From Amycolatopsis lexingtonensis (GTDB lineage Bacteria; Actinomycetota; Actinomycetes; Mycobacteriales; Pseudonocardiaceae): a stretch of DNA of 64,000 bases. Position 1 is the stretch's first letter. The number at the start of each line of letters is the position of its first letter. The notes beneath the pieces were generated by a model that saw only the letters and a program-made list of their open reading frames with translations, did not search any database and had not been told where the DNA came from. This document shows positions 26,530-38,533 of the stretch, piece by piece. The DNA lies in contig NZ_JADBEG010000001.1 of assembly GCF_014873755.1 (NCBI RefSeq), forward strand, positions 9,274,501-9,338,500. The letters run 5' to 3'. The translations under genes were made by a program, and so were the position numbers.

Positions 26530-27737
26530 CCGACCTGCCGGAGCACCCGGACTTCCTCTGGGACAACCCCGAGCCCCGCAAGAGCTACGACGTGGTCGTC
26601 GTCGGTGGCGGCGGGCACGGCCTCGCCACGGCGTACTACCTCGCCAAGCAGGGCATCACGAACGTGGCGGTGCTGGAGAAGGGCTGGCTCGCGGGCGGCA
26701 ACATGGCCCGCAACACCACGATCATCCGCTCCAACTACCTCTGGGACGAGAGCTCCGGCATCTACGAGCACTCGCTCAAGCTGTGGGAGGGGCTCGAGGA
26801 GGACCTCGGCTACCCGATCCTGTTCAGCCAGCGCGGGGTGCTGAACCTCGCGCACACCCTGCAGGACGTCCGCGACAGCGTCCGCCGCGTCGAGGCCAAC
26901 AAGCTCAACGGCATCGACGCCGAATGGGTGGACGCCGACGGCGTCAAGGAAATCTGCCCGATCGTCAACACCTCGCCGGACGTCCGCTACCCGGTGCTCG
27001 GCGCGACCTTCCAGCCGCGCGCGGGCATCGCCAAGCATGACTACGTCGCTTGGGGCTTCGCCCGCGCTGCGCACGAACTGGGCGTCGACCTCATCCAGAA
27101 CTGCGAAGTCACCGGTATCTCCACAGTGGACGGCCGGGTGACCGGGGTGGACACCAGCAGGGGCCGGATCGCCGCGGGCAAGGTCGCGCTGTGCGCGGCC
27201 GGGCACACGTCGGTGCTGGCGCGCATGGTGGGGCTCGAGCTGCCGCTGAACTCGCACCCGCTGCAGGCGCTGGTGTCCGAGCTGCTGGAGCCGGTCCACC
27301 CGACGGTCGTCATGTCGAACGCCGTGCACGTCTACGTTTCCCAGGCGCACAAGGGCGAACTCGTGATGGGCGCGGGCATCGACAGCTACAACGGCTACGG
27401 CCAGCGCGGCTCGTTCCACATCATCGAAGAGCAGATGGCCGCCGCGCTGGAGCTGTTCCCGGTGTTCGCGCGGGCGCACCTGCTGCGGACGTGGGCCGGG
27501 ATCGTCGACGTCAGTCCGGACGCGTCGCCGATCATCGGGCTCACCCCGGTGGAGAACCTGTTCCTCAACTGCGGCTGGGGCACCGGCGGGTTCAAGGCCA
27601 CGCCCGGCGTCGGCGACGTCTTCGCGCAGACCATCGCGCGGGGCAAGCCGCACGAGTACGCCGAGCCGTTCACCCTCGACCGGTTCACCACCGGTGCCCT
27701 CGTCGACGAGCACGGCGCCGCCGCCGTCGCGCACTAG
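26526..27737 (+). CDS. soxB: Sarcosine oxidase beta subunit
   Basis: A 403-residue FAD enzyme of the D-amino acid oxidase type with [17 protein letters not shown] at residues about 20-37 and [18 protein letters not shown] near the end. It matches heterotetrameric sarcosine oxidase beta, which holds the substrate site and covalent FMN and removes the N-methyl group of sarcosine. GGGAGGAG lies upstream of the ATG, which overlaps the glyA stop. It is the first of the consecutive B-D-A-G subunit genes, the usual order. Confidence 0.95.
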   Translation: MTDLPEHPDFLWDNPEPRKSYDVVVVGGGGHGLATAYYLAKQGITNVAVLEKGWLAGGNMARNTTIIRSNYLWDESSGIYEHSLKLWEGLEEDLGYPILFSQRGVLNLAHTLQDVRDSVRRVEANKLNGIDAEWVDADGVKEICPIVNTSPDVRYPVLGATFQPRAGIAKHDYVAWGFARAAHELGVDLIQNCEVTGISTVDGRVTGVDTSRGRIAAGKVALCAAGHTSVLARMVGLELPLNSHPLQALVSELLEPVHPTVVMSNAVHVYVSQAHKGELVMGAGIDSYNGYGQRGSFHIIEEQMAAALELFPVFARAHLLRTWAGIVDVSPDASPIIGLTPVENLFLNCGWGTGGFKATPGVGDVFAQTIARGKPHEYAEPFTLDRFTTGALVDEHGAAAVAH

Positions 27738-27746
27738 GAGTGTTCG

Positions 27747-28025
27747 ATGCAGCTGATCCCTTGCCCCTGGTGCGGGCCCCGCGAGGAAGCCGAGTTCCAC
27801 TACGGCGGCCAGGCGCACGTCGCCTACCCGGCGGACCCGTCGGCACTGTCCGATGAGGACTGGGCGAAGTTCGTGTTCTTCCGCGAGAACCCGAGCGGGC
27901 CGTTCGCCGAGCGCTGGAGCCACGCCGCGGGCTGCCGCCGGTGGTTCAACGCCGTCCGCGACACCCGCACCCACGACCTGAAGGCGGTCTACCGCCTCGA
28001 CGAGCCCCGGCCGGTGATCTCATGA
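27747..28025 (+). CDS. soxD: Sarcosine oxidase delta subunit
   Basis: A 92-residue subunit starting MQLIPCPWCGPREEAEFHYGG, with the CPWCG pair and a later HAAGCRRWF that together form the zinc site of SoxD. Residues KFVFFRENPSGPFAERW are typical. It stabilises the sarcosine oxidase tetramer. The stop overlaps the soxA ATG (ATGA). Confidence 0.95.
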   Translation: MQLIPCPWCGPREEAEFHYGGQAHVAYPADPSALSDEDWAKFVFFRENPSGPFAERWSHAAGCRRWFNAVRDTRTHDLKAVYRLDEPRPVIS

Positions 28026-30559
28026 CCCGACTGTCCGGCGTGCCGCTGAAGTTCACCTTCGACGGCCGCGAGCTGACCGGCTACCTCGGCGACACCCTGG
28101 CGTCCGCGTTGCTGGCCAACGGCATCCACCGGGTCGCGACCAGCATCAAGTACGGCCGCCCGCGCGGCATCGTCGGCGCCGGTGTCGAGGACTCGAACGC
28201 CTTGGTGCAGATCGAAAAGCCGTTCCCGGAGCCGATGCTGTCCGCGACGACGGTCGAGTTGTACGACGGTCTGGTCGCGCGAGGCCTGTCCGGTCAAGGC
28301 CGCCTGTCCACCGAACCGGACCCCGCGCGGTACGACACGAAGCACGCCCACTGCGACGTCCTGGTGATCGGCGCCGGACCCGCCGGTCGCGCTGCCGCAG
28401 CCGCCGCGTCGGGCCGGGTGCTGCTCGTCGACGACCAGCCCGACGGCGAAGCTCCCGAGGGCGTCCGGTTCCTCTCGCGCACCACGGCGTTCGGCGTCTA
28501 CGACGACGGTTTCGTGCTCGCTCTGGAACGCCGGGGCGAGCCCGTGGCCCCCGAACGCATTTCGCGGCAGCGGGTCTGGCGGATCCGCGCGAAGCGGATC
28601 GTCATCGCGACCGGCGCCCACGAGCGGCCGATCGTGTTCCCGGACAACGACCGCCCCGGCATCATGCTCGCTTCGGCCGCGCGGACGTACTTGAACCGGT
28701 ACGGAGTCTTGGTTGGGCAGCGCGTGGTCGTGTTCACCACCAACGACTCCGCGTACGACGCCGCCACCGATCTGGCCGCGGCCGGGGCCGAGATCGTGCG
28801 GATCGTCGACGCCCGCGAGGGTTACGGCATCATCGGCACCGACGGCGACTCCCACATCACGGCGGCCCATGTGGCGAAACTGGGCGATACGCGGGGGGAG
28901 CGGGTCGAGTGCGACCTGCTGCTCGTCTCCGGCGGCTGGAACCCGGCCGTGCACCTCTACAGCCAGGCTCGCGGGACCCTGCGCTACTCCCCGGAACTCG
29001 GCTCCTACGTTCCGGACGGTTCCCTCCCGAACGTGACCGTCGTCGGCGCGGCCGCGGGCGAGGGGCTGCCCGAGACCAAGGTGCTGTGGCAGGTGCCCGC
29101 GCCCGAGTCCGAAGTGGACACGCGGTTCGTCGACCAGCAGCGCGATGCCACGGTGTCCGACGTCCTGCGCGCCACCGGCGCCGGGCTCACCTCGCTGGAG
29201 CACGTCAAGCGGTACACGACCATCGGCACCGCGCACGACCAGGGCAAGACGTCCGGCATGCTCGCGGCCGGCATCACCGCCGAAGCCCTCGGCGTCGACC
29301 TCGCCGACCGCCGCCCGACGACGTTCCGCCCGCCCTACACGCCGGTCTCGTTCGCCGCGCTGGCCGGCCGGAACCGCGGCGAGCTGCACGATCCCGTGCG
29401 CGTCACCACGATCCACCCGTGGCACGTCGAGCACGGCGCCGAGTTCGAGAACGTCGGGCAGTGGAAGCGCCCGTGGTACTACCCGCGGTCCGGCGAGTCG
29501 ATGCGCGACGCCGTGCGGCGTGAATGCCACGCGGCGCGCAACGACGTCGCGGTGATGGACGGGTCCACGTTGGGCAAGATCGACGTCCAGGGCCCGGACG
29601 CCGGCTGGTTCCTCGACATGCTCTACACGAACATGATGAGCACCTTGAAGGTCGGCCGGATCCGCTATGGCGTGATGTGCGGCGTCGACGGCATGGTGAT
29701 CGACGACGGGACCGTGATCCGCGTCGGCGAGGAGCGCTTCCTGGTCACGACCACGACCGGCAACGCGGCCATGGTCCTCGAGTGGATGGAAGAGTGGCTG
29801 CAGACGGAGTGGCCGCACCTGCGCGTTTTCGCGACGTCGGTGACCGAGCACTGGACCACGCTCCCGCTGGTCGGCCCGCGCTCGCGGGAAGTCCTCGGCC
29901 GCCTGGCGCCCGGCCTCGATGTCTCCAACGAGTCCTTCGGGTTCATGACCTGGCAGGACGCCGAGGTCGCCGGGCTCGCGGCGCGGGTCTGCCGGATCAG
30001 CTTCTCCGGTGAGCTGGCCTACGAGATCAACGTCCCGTCGTGGCACGGTCCGGCGCTCTGGCAGGCCATTGTGGACGAAGGCGCCACGCCGTACGGCACC
30101 GAGACCATGCACGTCCTGCGCGCCGAGAAGGGCTACCCGATCATCGGCCAGGACACCGACGGCACGGTCACTCCGCAGGACCTCGGCATGTCCTGGGCGG
30201 TGTCGAAGAAGAAGGCCGACTTCCTCGGCAAGCGCTCCTTCGCCCGTGCCGAGAACAACCGGCCGGACCGCAAGCAATTCGTCGGCCTGCTGCCGGTCGA
30301 CCCGTCGGTGCTGCTGCCCGAGGGCTCGCAGATCATCGAATCGGAAGTCGTGCCGGAACCGCCGGTGCGGATGCTCGGCCACGTCACCTCCAGCTACGAC
30401 AGCGTGGCCCTCGGCCGCACCTTCGCGCTCGCCTTGGTGCACTCGGGCCGCGAGCGGATCGGCGAAACGCTGTTCGTCCCCGTCGGCGATCAGGTCGTGC
30501 CGGTGACCGTGACCGAATCCGTCCTCTTCGACAAGGAAGGAGCCCGCCGTGACGGTTGA
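28022..30559 (+). CDS. soxA: Sarcosine oxidase alpha subunit (compact form)
   Basis: The 845-residue alpha chain begins with a ferredoxin-like segment (FTFDGRELTGYLGDTLASALL). An NAD-binding flavoprotein domain follows (VLVIGAGPAGRAAAAAASG, IATGAHERPIVFPDNDRPG) and the C-terminal half is a GcvT-like folate domain that transfers the methyl carbon to THF. SoxA proteins are usually about 930-970 residues. Here the stretch after the first Rossmann motif goes straight from VLLVDDQPDGEAPEG to VRFLSRTTAFG, so a segment of some 25-30 residues normally present there is missing, and other loops are short. It remains in frame and looks functional. Confidence 0.93.
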   Translation: MTRLSGVPLKFTFDGRELTGYLGDTLASALLANGIHRVATSIKYGRPRGIVGAGVEDSNALVQIEKPFPEPMLSATTVELYDGLVARGLSGQGRLSTEPDPARYDTKHAHCDVLVIGAGPAGRAAAAAASGRVLLVDDQPDGEAPEGVRFLSRTTAFGVYDDGFVLALERRGEPVAPERISRQRVWRIRAKRIVIATGAHERPIVFPDNDRPGIMLASAARTYLNRYGVLVGQRVVVFTTNDSAYDAATDLAAAGAEIVRIVDAREGYGIIGTDGDSHITAAHVAKLGDTRGERVECDLLLVSGGWNPAVHLYSQARGTLRYSPELGSYVPDGSLPNVTVVGAAAGEGLPETKVLWQVPAPESEVDTRFVDQQRDATVSDVLRATGAGLTSLEHVKRYTTIGTAHDQGKTSGMLAAGITAEALGVDLADRRPTTFRPPYTPVSFAALAGRNRGELHDPVRVTTIHPWHVEHGAEFENVGQWKRPWYYPRSGESMRDAVRRECHAARNDVAVMDGSTLGKIDVQGPDAGWFLDMLYTNMMSTLKVGRIRYGVMCGVDGMVIDDGTVIRVGEERFLVTTTTGNAAMVLEWMEEWLQTEWPHLRVFATSVTEHWTTLPLVGPRSREVLGRLAPGLDVSNESFGFMTWQDAEVAGLAARVCRISFSGELAYEINVPSWHGPALWQAIVDEGATPYGTETMHVLRAEKGYPIIGQDTDGTVTPQDLGMSWAVSKKKADFLGKRSFARAENNRPDRKQFVGLLPVDPSVLLPEGSQIIESEVVPEPPVRMLGHVTSSYDSVALGRTFALALVHSGRERIGETLFVPVGDQVVPVTVTESVLFDKEGARRDG

Positions 30560-31012
30560 CGTGGTCGAAGAACCGTTCCGCACCCAGCTCACCGTGCGCC
30601 TCCGCGACGGGCGGACCCTGCTCGGTGTCCCGCTGCCCGGCCCGTGCACCTACACCAGCGGCAACGGCGCCGACATCCTCTGGATGGGCCCCGACGAGTA
30701 CCTGGTCCTCGCCGAGCCCGGCCGCCAGGCCGAGCTGGAAGCGGCACTTTCACGTGAAAGTGACGCCGTCGTGGACGTGTCGGCGCAGCGCAATGTCGTG
30801 CGGCTGACCGGCTCGCACGCGGCCGACGTGCTGGCGCACGGGTGCTCGATCGACCTGGAGGTTTCGCCGCCGGGTACGTGCGTGCAGACCTTGCTGGCGC
30901 GTACCGGGATCGTGCTGATGGTCCGGGAAGAAGGCTTCACCATCCTCGTGCGGCAGTCCTTTTCGGACTACTTCCACGCCTGGCTGGCCGACGCGAGCCT
31001 GGAGTACGTCTC

Positions 31013-31016
<4 letters not shown>
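30549..31016 (+). CDS. soxG: Sarcosine oxidase gamma subunit
   Basis: A 155-residue GcvT-fold subunit with LWMGPDEYLVLAEPG and VDVSAQRNVVRLTGSHAADVL, characteristic of SoxG. It is somewhat shorter than the common length of about 200. It overlaps soxA by 11 bases and is preceded by AAGGAG. The coding sequence contains an 18-bp perfect palindrome (30745-30762) in which six consecutive codons, for ALSRES, end in A or T. That is unlike the rest of the gene and suggests the DNA itself is under selection there. The end overlaps purU (GTGA). Confidence 0.9.
30745..30762. repeat. 18-bp perfect palindrome resembling parS, inside soxG
   Basis: CACTTTCACGTGAAAGTG is a perfect palindrome. Its central TTTCACGTGAAA equals the core of the ParB site (GTTTCACGTGAAAC), with one change per half-site. 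It forces rare A/T-ending codons in soxG. Whether ParB or another protein binds is unknown. Confidence 0.85.
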
Positions 31017-34292
<3,276 letters not shown>

Positions 34293-34295
34293 GCC

Positions 34296-34616
34296 ATGCG
34301 TGATCAGATCATGAGCGACTACCTGAAGACCCTCGCGTCCGAAGCGTCCCCGGGCGGCGGCGCGACGGCGGCCCTGCACGTGGCCCAGGCCGCCGCGCTG
34401 CTCTCGGCCGAGACGTTGAGCATGCACGCGCTGCGCCTGGCGGAGAAGGAGGCACACGCGTCGCGGACGCTGGCCCGCGCGCACCGGCTGCCGCCGGGTG
34501 AGGCGCGGGAGGTCGCGCTGGCCGACGCCCGCCGGCGCGCGTGCGAACCGGCGGCGGAGGTGATCACCGCCGCGGCGGCGGTGCTCGACCTGGCGGAGCG
34601 GGTGCCGCCGGGGTGA
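34296..34616 (+). pseudogene. Shortened formiminotransferase-cyclodeaminase-like protein
   Basis: The 106-residue product keeps the start of the cyclodeaminase family (DYLKTLASEASPGGGATAALHVAQAAALL) and a later part (ALRLAEKEAHASRTLARAHRLP, EPAAEVITAAAAVLDLAE). Family members are near 200 residues, and here a central block of roughly 40 residues and the C-terminal third are missing. It lies 3 bp after the dimethylglycine oxidase-like gene and is probably still transcribed with it. Being folate-linked, an intact version would fit the one-carbon theme. I treat it as an internally deleted remnant; an expressed mini-protein cannot be excluded. ATG 34311 is an alternative start. Confidence 0.6.
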
Positions 34617-34746
34617 GCATCGCGGTCCACTCGGGAGCGGCCGACCCGCGGGTCCCCGCGCTCCGCGACCGGGCTACCCGGCTGACGGCGTCGGTGGTTA
34701 CCGGCTGAGGTCCTCGGGTAAATCACAGCAAGTCCATGGAAGCGCG

Positions 34747-34779
34747 CCAGGAAATTCTCAGGAAACCGGCGTTTCCTGG
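34747..34779. promoter_or_regulatory. Cluster of CAGGAAA half-sites upstream of the HtrA-like gene
   Basis: CAGGAAA occurs at 34748-34754 and 34759-34765 and inverted at 34772-34778. CAGGAAAC-CGGC-GTTTCCTG is a perfect 8-bp inverted repeat, and a wider CCAGGAAA/TTTCCTGG pair encloses it. Candidate operator 36-68 bp before the protease start. The rest of 34617-34814 shows nothing I can name. Confidence 0.5.
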
Positions 34780-34814
34780 AGGGGCCGGAGGCTTGTCGAG
34801 GGCTGGAGCTGTGC

Positions 34815-36080
34815 ATGAGCGAGTACGACCGAGGACCGCAGGGCGGCGGCGAATACCCGCCTCACCAGCAGTACTACGGCCAGTACGGCCAGCAGCAGTA
34901 CTACGACCAGTGGGGCCGCCCCTACCCGCAGTACACCCAGCCGATGTACCCGCCGCCCCCGCCGGTGCCGGTGCGCAAGCGCCACCCGCTGCGCGCGCTG
35001 AGCCTCACCGTGGTCGCGATCGCGCTGGCCGTGGTCGCCGGGCTCGGCATCGGGCACCTGATCGCCGACGCGAACAACCCCACCGCGAGCGGCAACCAGA
35101 ACTTCGGCTTCTCCGGCCAGCCCAGCGCGTCGCAGACGGTGCTCGACGTCGACGCCGTGTCGGCCAAGGTCAACCCGGCCATCGTCAACGTCGAAACCGA
35201 GCTCGGCCTGCAGGGCGCGGCCGCGGCGGGCACCGGCATCGTGCTGACCCCCGACGGCGAGGTGCTCACCAACAACCACGTCGTCGCCGGCGCGACCAGC
35301 ATCAAGGTCACCAGCATCGGCACCGGTGACACGTACACGGCGGACGTCGTCGGCTACAACCGCAGCGAAGACGTCGCCGTCCTGCAGCTGCGGAAGGCGT
35401 CCGGCCTGCCCACCGCGGTCATCGGCGACTCGTCGAAGGTCGCGGTCGGCGACCAGATCCTCGGCCTCGGCAACGCGGGCGGCAAGGGCGGCGACCCGGT
35501 GCCCGCGCCCGGCACGGTGACGGCGCTGGACCAGTCGATCACGGCGTCGGACGAGTCGAGCGGCTCGTCCGAGCAGCTCAAGGGCCTGATCCAGGTCAGG
35601 GCGAACATCCAATCGGGCGACTCCGGCGGTCCGCTGGTCAACGCGGACGCGCAGGTCATCGGCGTCGACACCGCCGCGTCCACCGGCTACCAGCTCAACG
35701 GCCGCCGCAGCGGCGGGGCCGGCCAGGGCTTCGCGATCCCGATCAACAAGGCCGTCGACATCGCCCACCAGATCGTCGCGGGCACGGCGTCGGACACCGT
35801 CCACATCGGCAAGACGGCGTTCATCGGCGTCTCGGTCACCGACGGCCAGGGCGGCGCCCAGGTCCGCCAGGTGGTCCCGCGCGGCCCGGCGCAGAAGGCA
35901 GGGCTCGCGGCGGGCGACGTCATCACGGCCATCGACGGCAAGCCGGTCGACTCGGCGACGACGTTGACGAGCGTGATGGACACCCACCACCCGGGCGACC
36001 AGCTGACCCTGACGGTGACGAACGCCGGCGGCGCGCAGCGTCAGGTGCCGGTCAAGGCGATCGAAGGCCCGGTGGGTTAG
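34815..36080 (+). CDS. Membrane-anchored HtrA/DegP-like serine protease with PDZ domain
   Basis: 421 residues. A cytoplasmic, Tyr/Gln/Pro-rich tail (PPHQQYYGQYGQQQYYDQWG) precedes one membrane span near residues 60-80. A trypsin-like domain follows with the catalytic triad His155 (TNNHVV), Asp186 (SEDVAVLQ) and Ser270 (QSGDSGGPL), then a C-terminal PDZ domain (GLAAGDVITAIDGKPV). It degrades or processes envelope proteins outside the membrane. The gene stands alone; its stop TAG overlaps the convergent MarR stop in TTAG. CAGGAAA half-sites upstream may be its control region. Confidence 0.93.
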   Translation: MSEYDRGPQGGGEYPPHQQYYGQYGQQQYYDQWGRPYPQYTQPMYPPPPPVPVRKRHPLRALSLTVVAIALAVVAGLGIGHLIADANNPTASGNQNFGFSGQPSASQTVLDVDAVSAKVNPAIVNVETELGLQGAAAAGTGIVLTPDGEVLTNNHVVAGATSIKVTSIGTGDTYTADVVGYNRSEDVAVLQLRKASGLPTAVIGDSSKVAVGDQILGLGNAGGKGGDPVPAPGTVTALDQSITASDESSGSSEQLKGLIQVRANIQSGDSGGPLVNADAQVIGVDTAASTGYQLNGRRSGGAGQGFAIPINKAVDIAHQIVAGTASDTVHIGKTAFIGVSVTDGQGGAQVRQVVPRGPAQKAGLAAGDVITAIDGKPVDSATTLTSVMDTHHPGDQLTLTVTNAGGAQRQVPVKAIEGPVG

Positions 36081-36451
36081 CGGAGCGTCTCGTTCAGCAC
36101 TTCGCGGTGGGTCTGCTTCGCCGCGAGGTAGCGCTCACGGCCGGCGTCGGTGATCGTCACGAAGATGCCGCGCCGGTCCACCTCGCACAGCGCACGCTCG
36201 ACCAGGCCTTCCTTCTCCAGCCGGGCGACCAGCCGTGAGGTGGCGCTCTGGCTCAGGTGGATGGCGCCGGTCAGGTCGGCCGAGCGGCACTTGAAGTCGC
36301 AGGTCGCGAGGCGCTCGAGGGCCTCGAACTCGTTCGCGCCGATCCCGTGGCGCTCCTGGAGGCGGCACTCGAGCGTGCTGAACACGGCCGAGTAGCGCGC
36401 CAGCAGCTCGTGCCACTCCTGCACCAGGCCTTGCTCAGCGACGTCGCTCAC
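36077..36451 (-). CDS. MarR family transcriptional regulator
   Basis: From GTG 36451 the protein is 124 residues with the MarR winged helix (AIHLSQSATSRLVARLEKEG) and wing (ERALCEVDRRGIFVTITDAG). A longer open frame upstream reads through the operator region with poor codon use (HTHLMSKHLMYLHLMSVH), so GTG 36451 is preferred. TAGGTT lies 7 bases before it, consistent with a leaderless message. It is divergent from an MFS exporter with three spaced repeats between, the classic layout of a drug-responsive MarR repressor. CDFKC could respond to oxidation (inference). Confidence 0.82.
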   Translation of the reverse strand: MSDVAEQGLVQEWHELLARYSAVFSTLECRLQERHGIGANEFEALERLATCDFKCRSADLTGAIHLSQSATSRLVARLEKEGLVERALCEVDRRGIFVTITDAGRERYLAAKQTHREVLNETLR

Positions 36452-36474
36452 GGCGACCAACCTAGCATGCACGG

Positions 36475-36515
36475 ACATCAGATGCAAATACATTAAATGC
36501 TTAGACATTAGATGC
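36475..36515. promoter_or_regulatory. Three 11-bp MarR-type operators with exact 15-bp spacing
   Basis: ACATCAGATGC (36475), ACATTAAATGC (36490) and ACATTAGATGC (36505) are direct repeats starting exactly 15 bp apart; each core CATNANATG is nearly palindromic. They lie between the divergent MarR and MFS genes. TACTGT (36525-36530) sits 7 bases before the MFS ATG, so the repeats are just upstream of that leaderless promoter. Confidence 0.72.
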
Positions 36516-36537
36516 GTGTGCATGTACTGTCGCCGCC

Positions 36538-38001
36538 ATGAGCTCTTCCGTGTCCTTGTCCACCACCTCAACCCGGTGGGACGCACGTCTCTGGGGTGTC
36601 CTGCTCACCGTTTCGATCGTCATCGGCCTCGACGCGCTCGACGTGTCGATGGTCGGGGTGGCGCTGCCCGCCATCCAGGCCGACCTCGGCCTCTCCACGA
36701 ACGCGCTGCAATGGGTCGTCAGCGGGTACGTGCTCGGCTACGGCGGGCTGCTGCTGCTCGGCGGCCGCACCGCCGACCTGCTCGGCCGCCGCCGCGTGTT
36801 CCTCGTCGCCGTCGCCGTGTTCGCGCTGGCCTCGCTGCTCGGCGGGCTCGTCGACGACGGCGCGCTGCTCATCGCGAGCCGGTTCATCAAGGGCCTGGCC
36901 GCCGCGTTCACGGCGCCGGCCGCGCTGTCGATCATCACCACGACGTTCCAGGAAGGCCCCGCCCGCAACAAGGCGATCAGCATCTTCGCCGTGTTCGGCG
37001 CCAGCGGGTACTCCGCCGGGCTCGTGTTTTCCGGCCTGCTGACCGAGGTCGGCTGGCGCTGGACGTTCCTGCTGCCGGCGCCGATCGCGCTGATCGCGTT
37101 CGCCGCCGCGTGGAAGCTGATCCCGTCGTATCAGCGGGAAGAAGGCCGCGGCTACGACTTCCCGGGCGCCATCACCGGTGCCGCCGGCTCCCTGCTGCTG
37201 GTGTTCGGCGTGGTCGAGGCCCCGGAGATCGGCTGGGCCGCGCCGCGGACGCTGATCACGTTCCTGGTCGCGCTGGCCCTGCTGGTGACGTTCGTGGTCA
37301 TCGAGAAGCGCAGCGCGCACCCGCTGCTGCGGCTGGGCATCCTGCGCTCGGGCCCGCTGGCCCGCGCGAACCTCGGCGGCGCGCTGTTCTTCGGCGCCTA
37401 CATCGGGTTCCAGTTCGTCGTGATGCTGTACCTGCAGCGGGTGCTGGGCTGGTCCGCGCTGCAGACGGCGCTGGGCTTCCTGCCCGCGGCCCTGATCGTG
37501 GCGTTCGGCTCGCCGCGCATCGAGCCGCTGATCGACCGCGTCGGCACCCCGCGCACGATCTTCGCGGGCGTGGTCGCGCACGTCATCGGCTACGCGCTGT
37601 TCCTGCGGATCGACGAGCACTCGGGTTACGCGGGCTTCGTCCTGCCCAGCATGATCCTGCTCGGCATCGGCTTCACGCTTGCGTTCTCGTCGCTCAACAT
37701 CCAGGGCACGGCCGGCATCGCCGACGACGAGCAAGGCCTGGCGGGCGGCCTGCTCAACACGTCCCTGCAGGTCGGCGGCGCGATCGGCCTGGCGGTGGTG
37801 ACGGCGGTCCTGACCGCCAACGGCGGCCGCGAGGCCTCGCCAGCCGCGCTGCTGACCGGGCTGACCCCGGCGCTGAGCGTGGTCACCGGCATCGCGGTGC
37901 TGGGCCTGCTGATCGCGATCAGCGGCCTGGTGGCCCGCAAGCGCCCGGTTCCCGAGCCGGAGCCGGTCCCCGAGGGTGACCTGCTGGCCCTCGCCGACTG
38001 A
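36538..38001 (+). CDS. MFS multidrug exporter (DHA2/EmrB-QacA type)
   Basis: A 487-residue membrane protein with about 14 predicted spans. GLDALDVSMVGVALPAIQADL in span 1 is the motif of the DHA2 drug:proton antiporters, and the loop-2 motif GGRTADLLGRRRVFL marks the major facilitator superfamily. Exported compounds are unknown. ATG 36538 lacks a ribosome-binding site but follows TACTGT by 7 bases. The divergent MarR protein is the likely repressor. A 53-bp palindrome follows 7 bp after its stop. Confidence 0.9.
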   Translation: MSSSVSLSTTSTRWDARLWGVLLTVSIVIGLDALDVSMVGVALPAIQADLGLSTNALQWVVSGYVLGYGGLLLLGGRTADLLGRRRVFLVAVAVFALASLLGGLVDDGALLIASRFIKGLAAAFTAPAALSIITTTFQEGPARNKAISIFAVFGASGYSAGLVFSGLLTEVGWRWTFLLPAPIALIAFAAAWKLIPSYQREEGRGYDFPGAITGAAGSLLLVFGVVEAPEIGWAAPRTLITFLVALALLVTFVVIEKRSAHPLLRLGILRSGPLARANLGGALFFGAYIGFQFVVMLYLQRVLGWSALQTALGFLPAALIVAFGSPRIEPLIDRVGTPRTIFAGVVAHVIGYALFLRIDEHSGYAGFVLPSMILLGIGFTLAFSSLNIQGTAGIADDEQGLAGGLLNTSLQVGGAIGLAVVTAVLTANGGREASPAALLTGLTPALSVVTGIAVLGLLIAISGLVARKRPVPEPEPVPEGDLLALAD

Positions 38002-38008
38002 TCCCACT

Positions 38009-38061
38009 GTCTTGAATGACTCATTCAGGTCCTCAGCGGACCTGAATGAGTCATTCAAGAC
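38009..38061. repeat. 53-bp nested palindrome, copy 2
   Basis: The 21-bp arms match the other copies except for the central G/C position of each arm, and pairing extends to 24 bp (38009-38032 with 38038-38061) around a 5-base loop. The loop region differs from the three other copies. It lies between the convergent MFS and AhpD-like genes. Confidence 0.95.
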
Positions 38062-38077
38062 GTTTGGCGCGGGTGCG

Positions 38078-38530
38078 TCAGGCCGCTCGTTCGTCCGTGC
38101 CTGGCACCTTCGCCGTGGTGATGGCGATGCGGTTCCACGTGTTGATGGCGAAGATCAGCGCGAGCAGCTGGGCCAGTTCCTCCTCGCCGAACTGGGCCGC
38201 GGCGCGGGCGTAGACGTCGTTGGGGACGCCGCCGTGGACGAGCGTGACGGCTTCGGTCAGCGCGAGCGCCGCCTGCTCCTTCTCGCTGAAGAAGTTCGTG
38301 GCCTCGTGCCACACGGCGACCATGTGCAGCCGCTCCTCACTCTCGCCGGCCTTGCGGGCGTCGGAGGTGTGCATGTGCAGGCAGTAGGCGCAGCGGTTGA
38401 GCTGCGACGCGCGGATCTGGACCAGCTCGACCAGCGCGGGGTCGAGCCCGGCGCGGGCGGCGGCGTCGAAGCCGATCAGGGCCTTGAAGGCCTTCGGGGC
38501 GGTCTTGGCGAAGTTCACTCGGTTCGTCAT
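38078..38530 (-). CDS. AhpD-like carboxymuconolactone decarboxylase family protein
   Basis: A 150-residue all-helical protein with the redox motif CAYCLHMH (Cys47, Cys50, His54) of the alkylhydroperoxidase AhpD family, preceded by ELVQIRASQLNR. Such proteins use the cysteine pair in peroxide or thiol chemistry. It is divergent from a MocR-type regulator. TAGATT lies 7 bases before the ATG, so a leaderless message is likely. The MocR protein is its probable regulator (inference from position). Confidence 0.9.
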   Translation of the reverse strand: MTNRVNFAKTAPKAFKALIGFDAAARAGLDPALVELVQIRASQLNRCAYCLHMHTSDARKAGESEERLHMVAVWHEATNFFSEKEQAALALTEAVTLVHGGVPNDVYARAAAQFGEEELAQLLALIFAINTWNRIAITTAKVPGTDERAA

Positions 38531-38533
38531 GAC

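Noticed and set aside
30745..30762. Calling the soxG palindrome a true parS site
   Set aside because: Each half-site differs from the consensus and the origin region is not visible, so only resemblance is claimed.
34613..34708. Small frame starting at the GTG overlapping the cyclodeaminase stop
   Set aside because: 31 codons without recognisable features; it could be degraded cyclodeaminase sequence but does not restore the family pattern.
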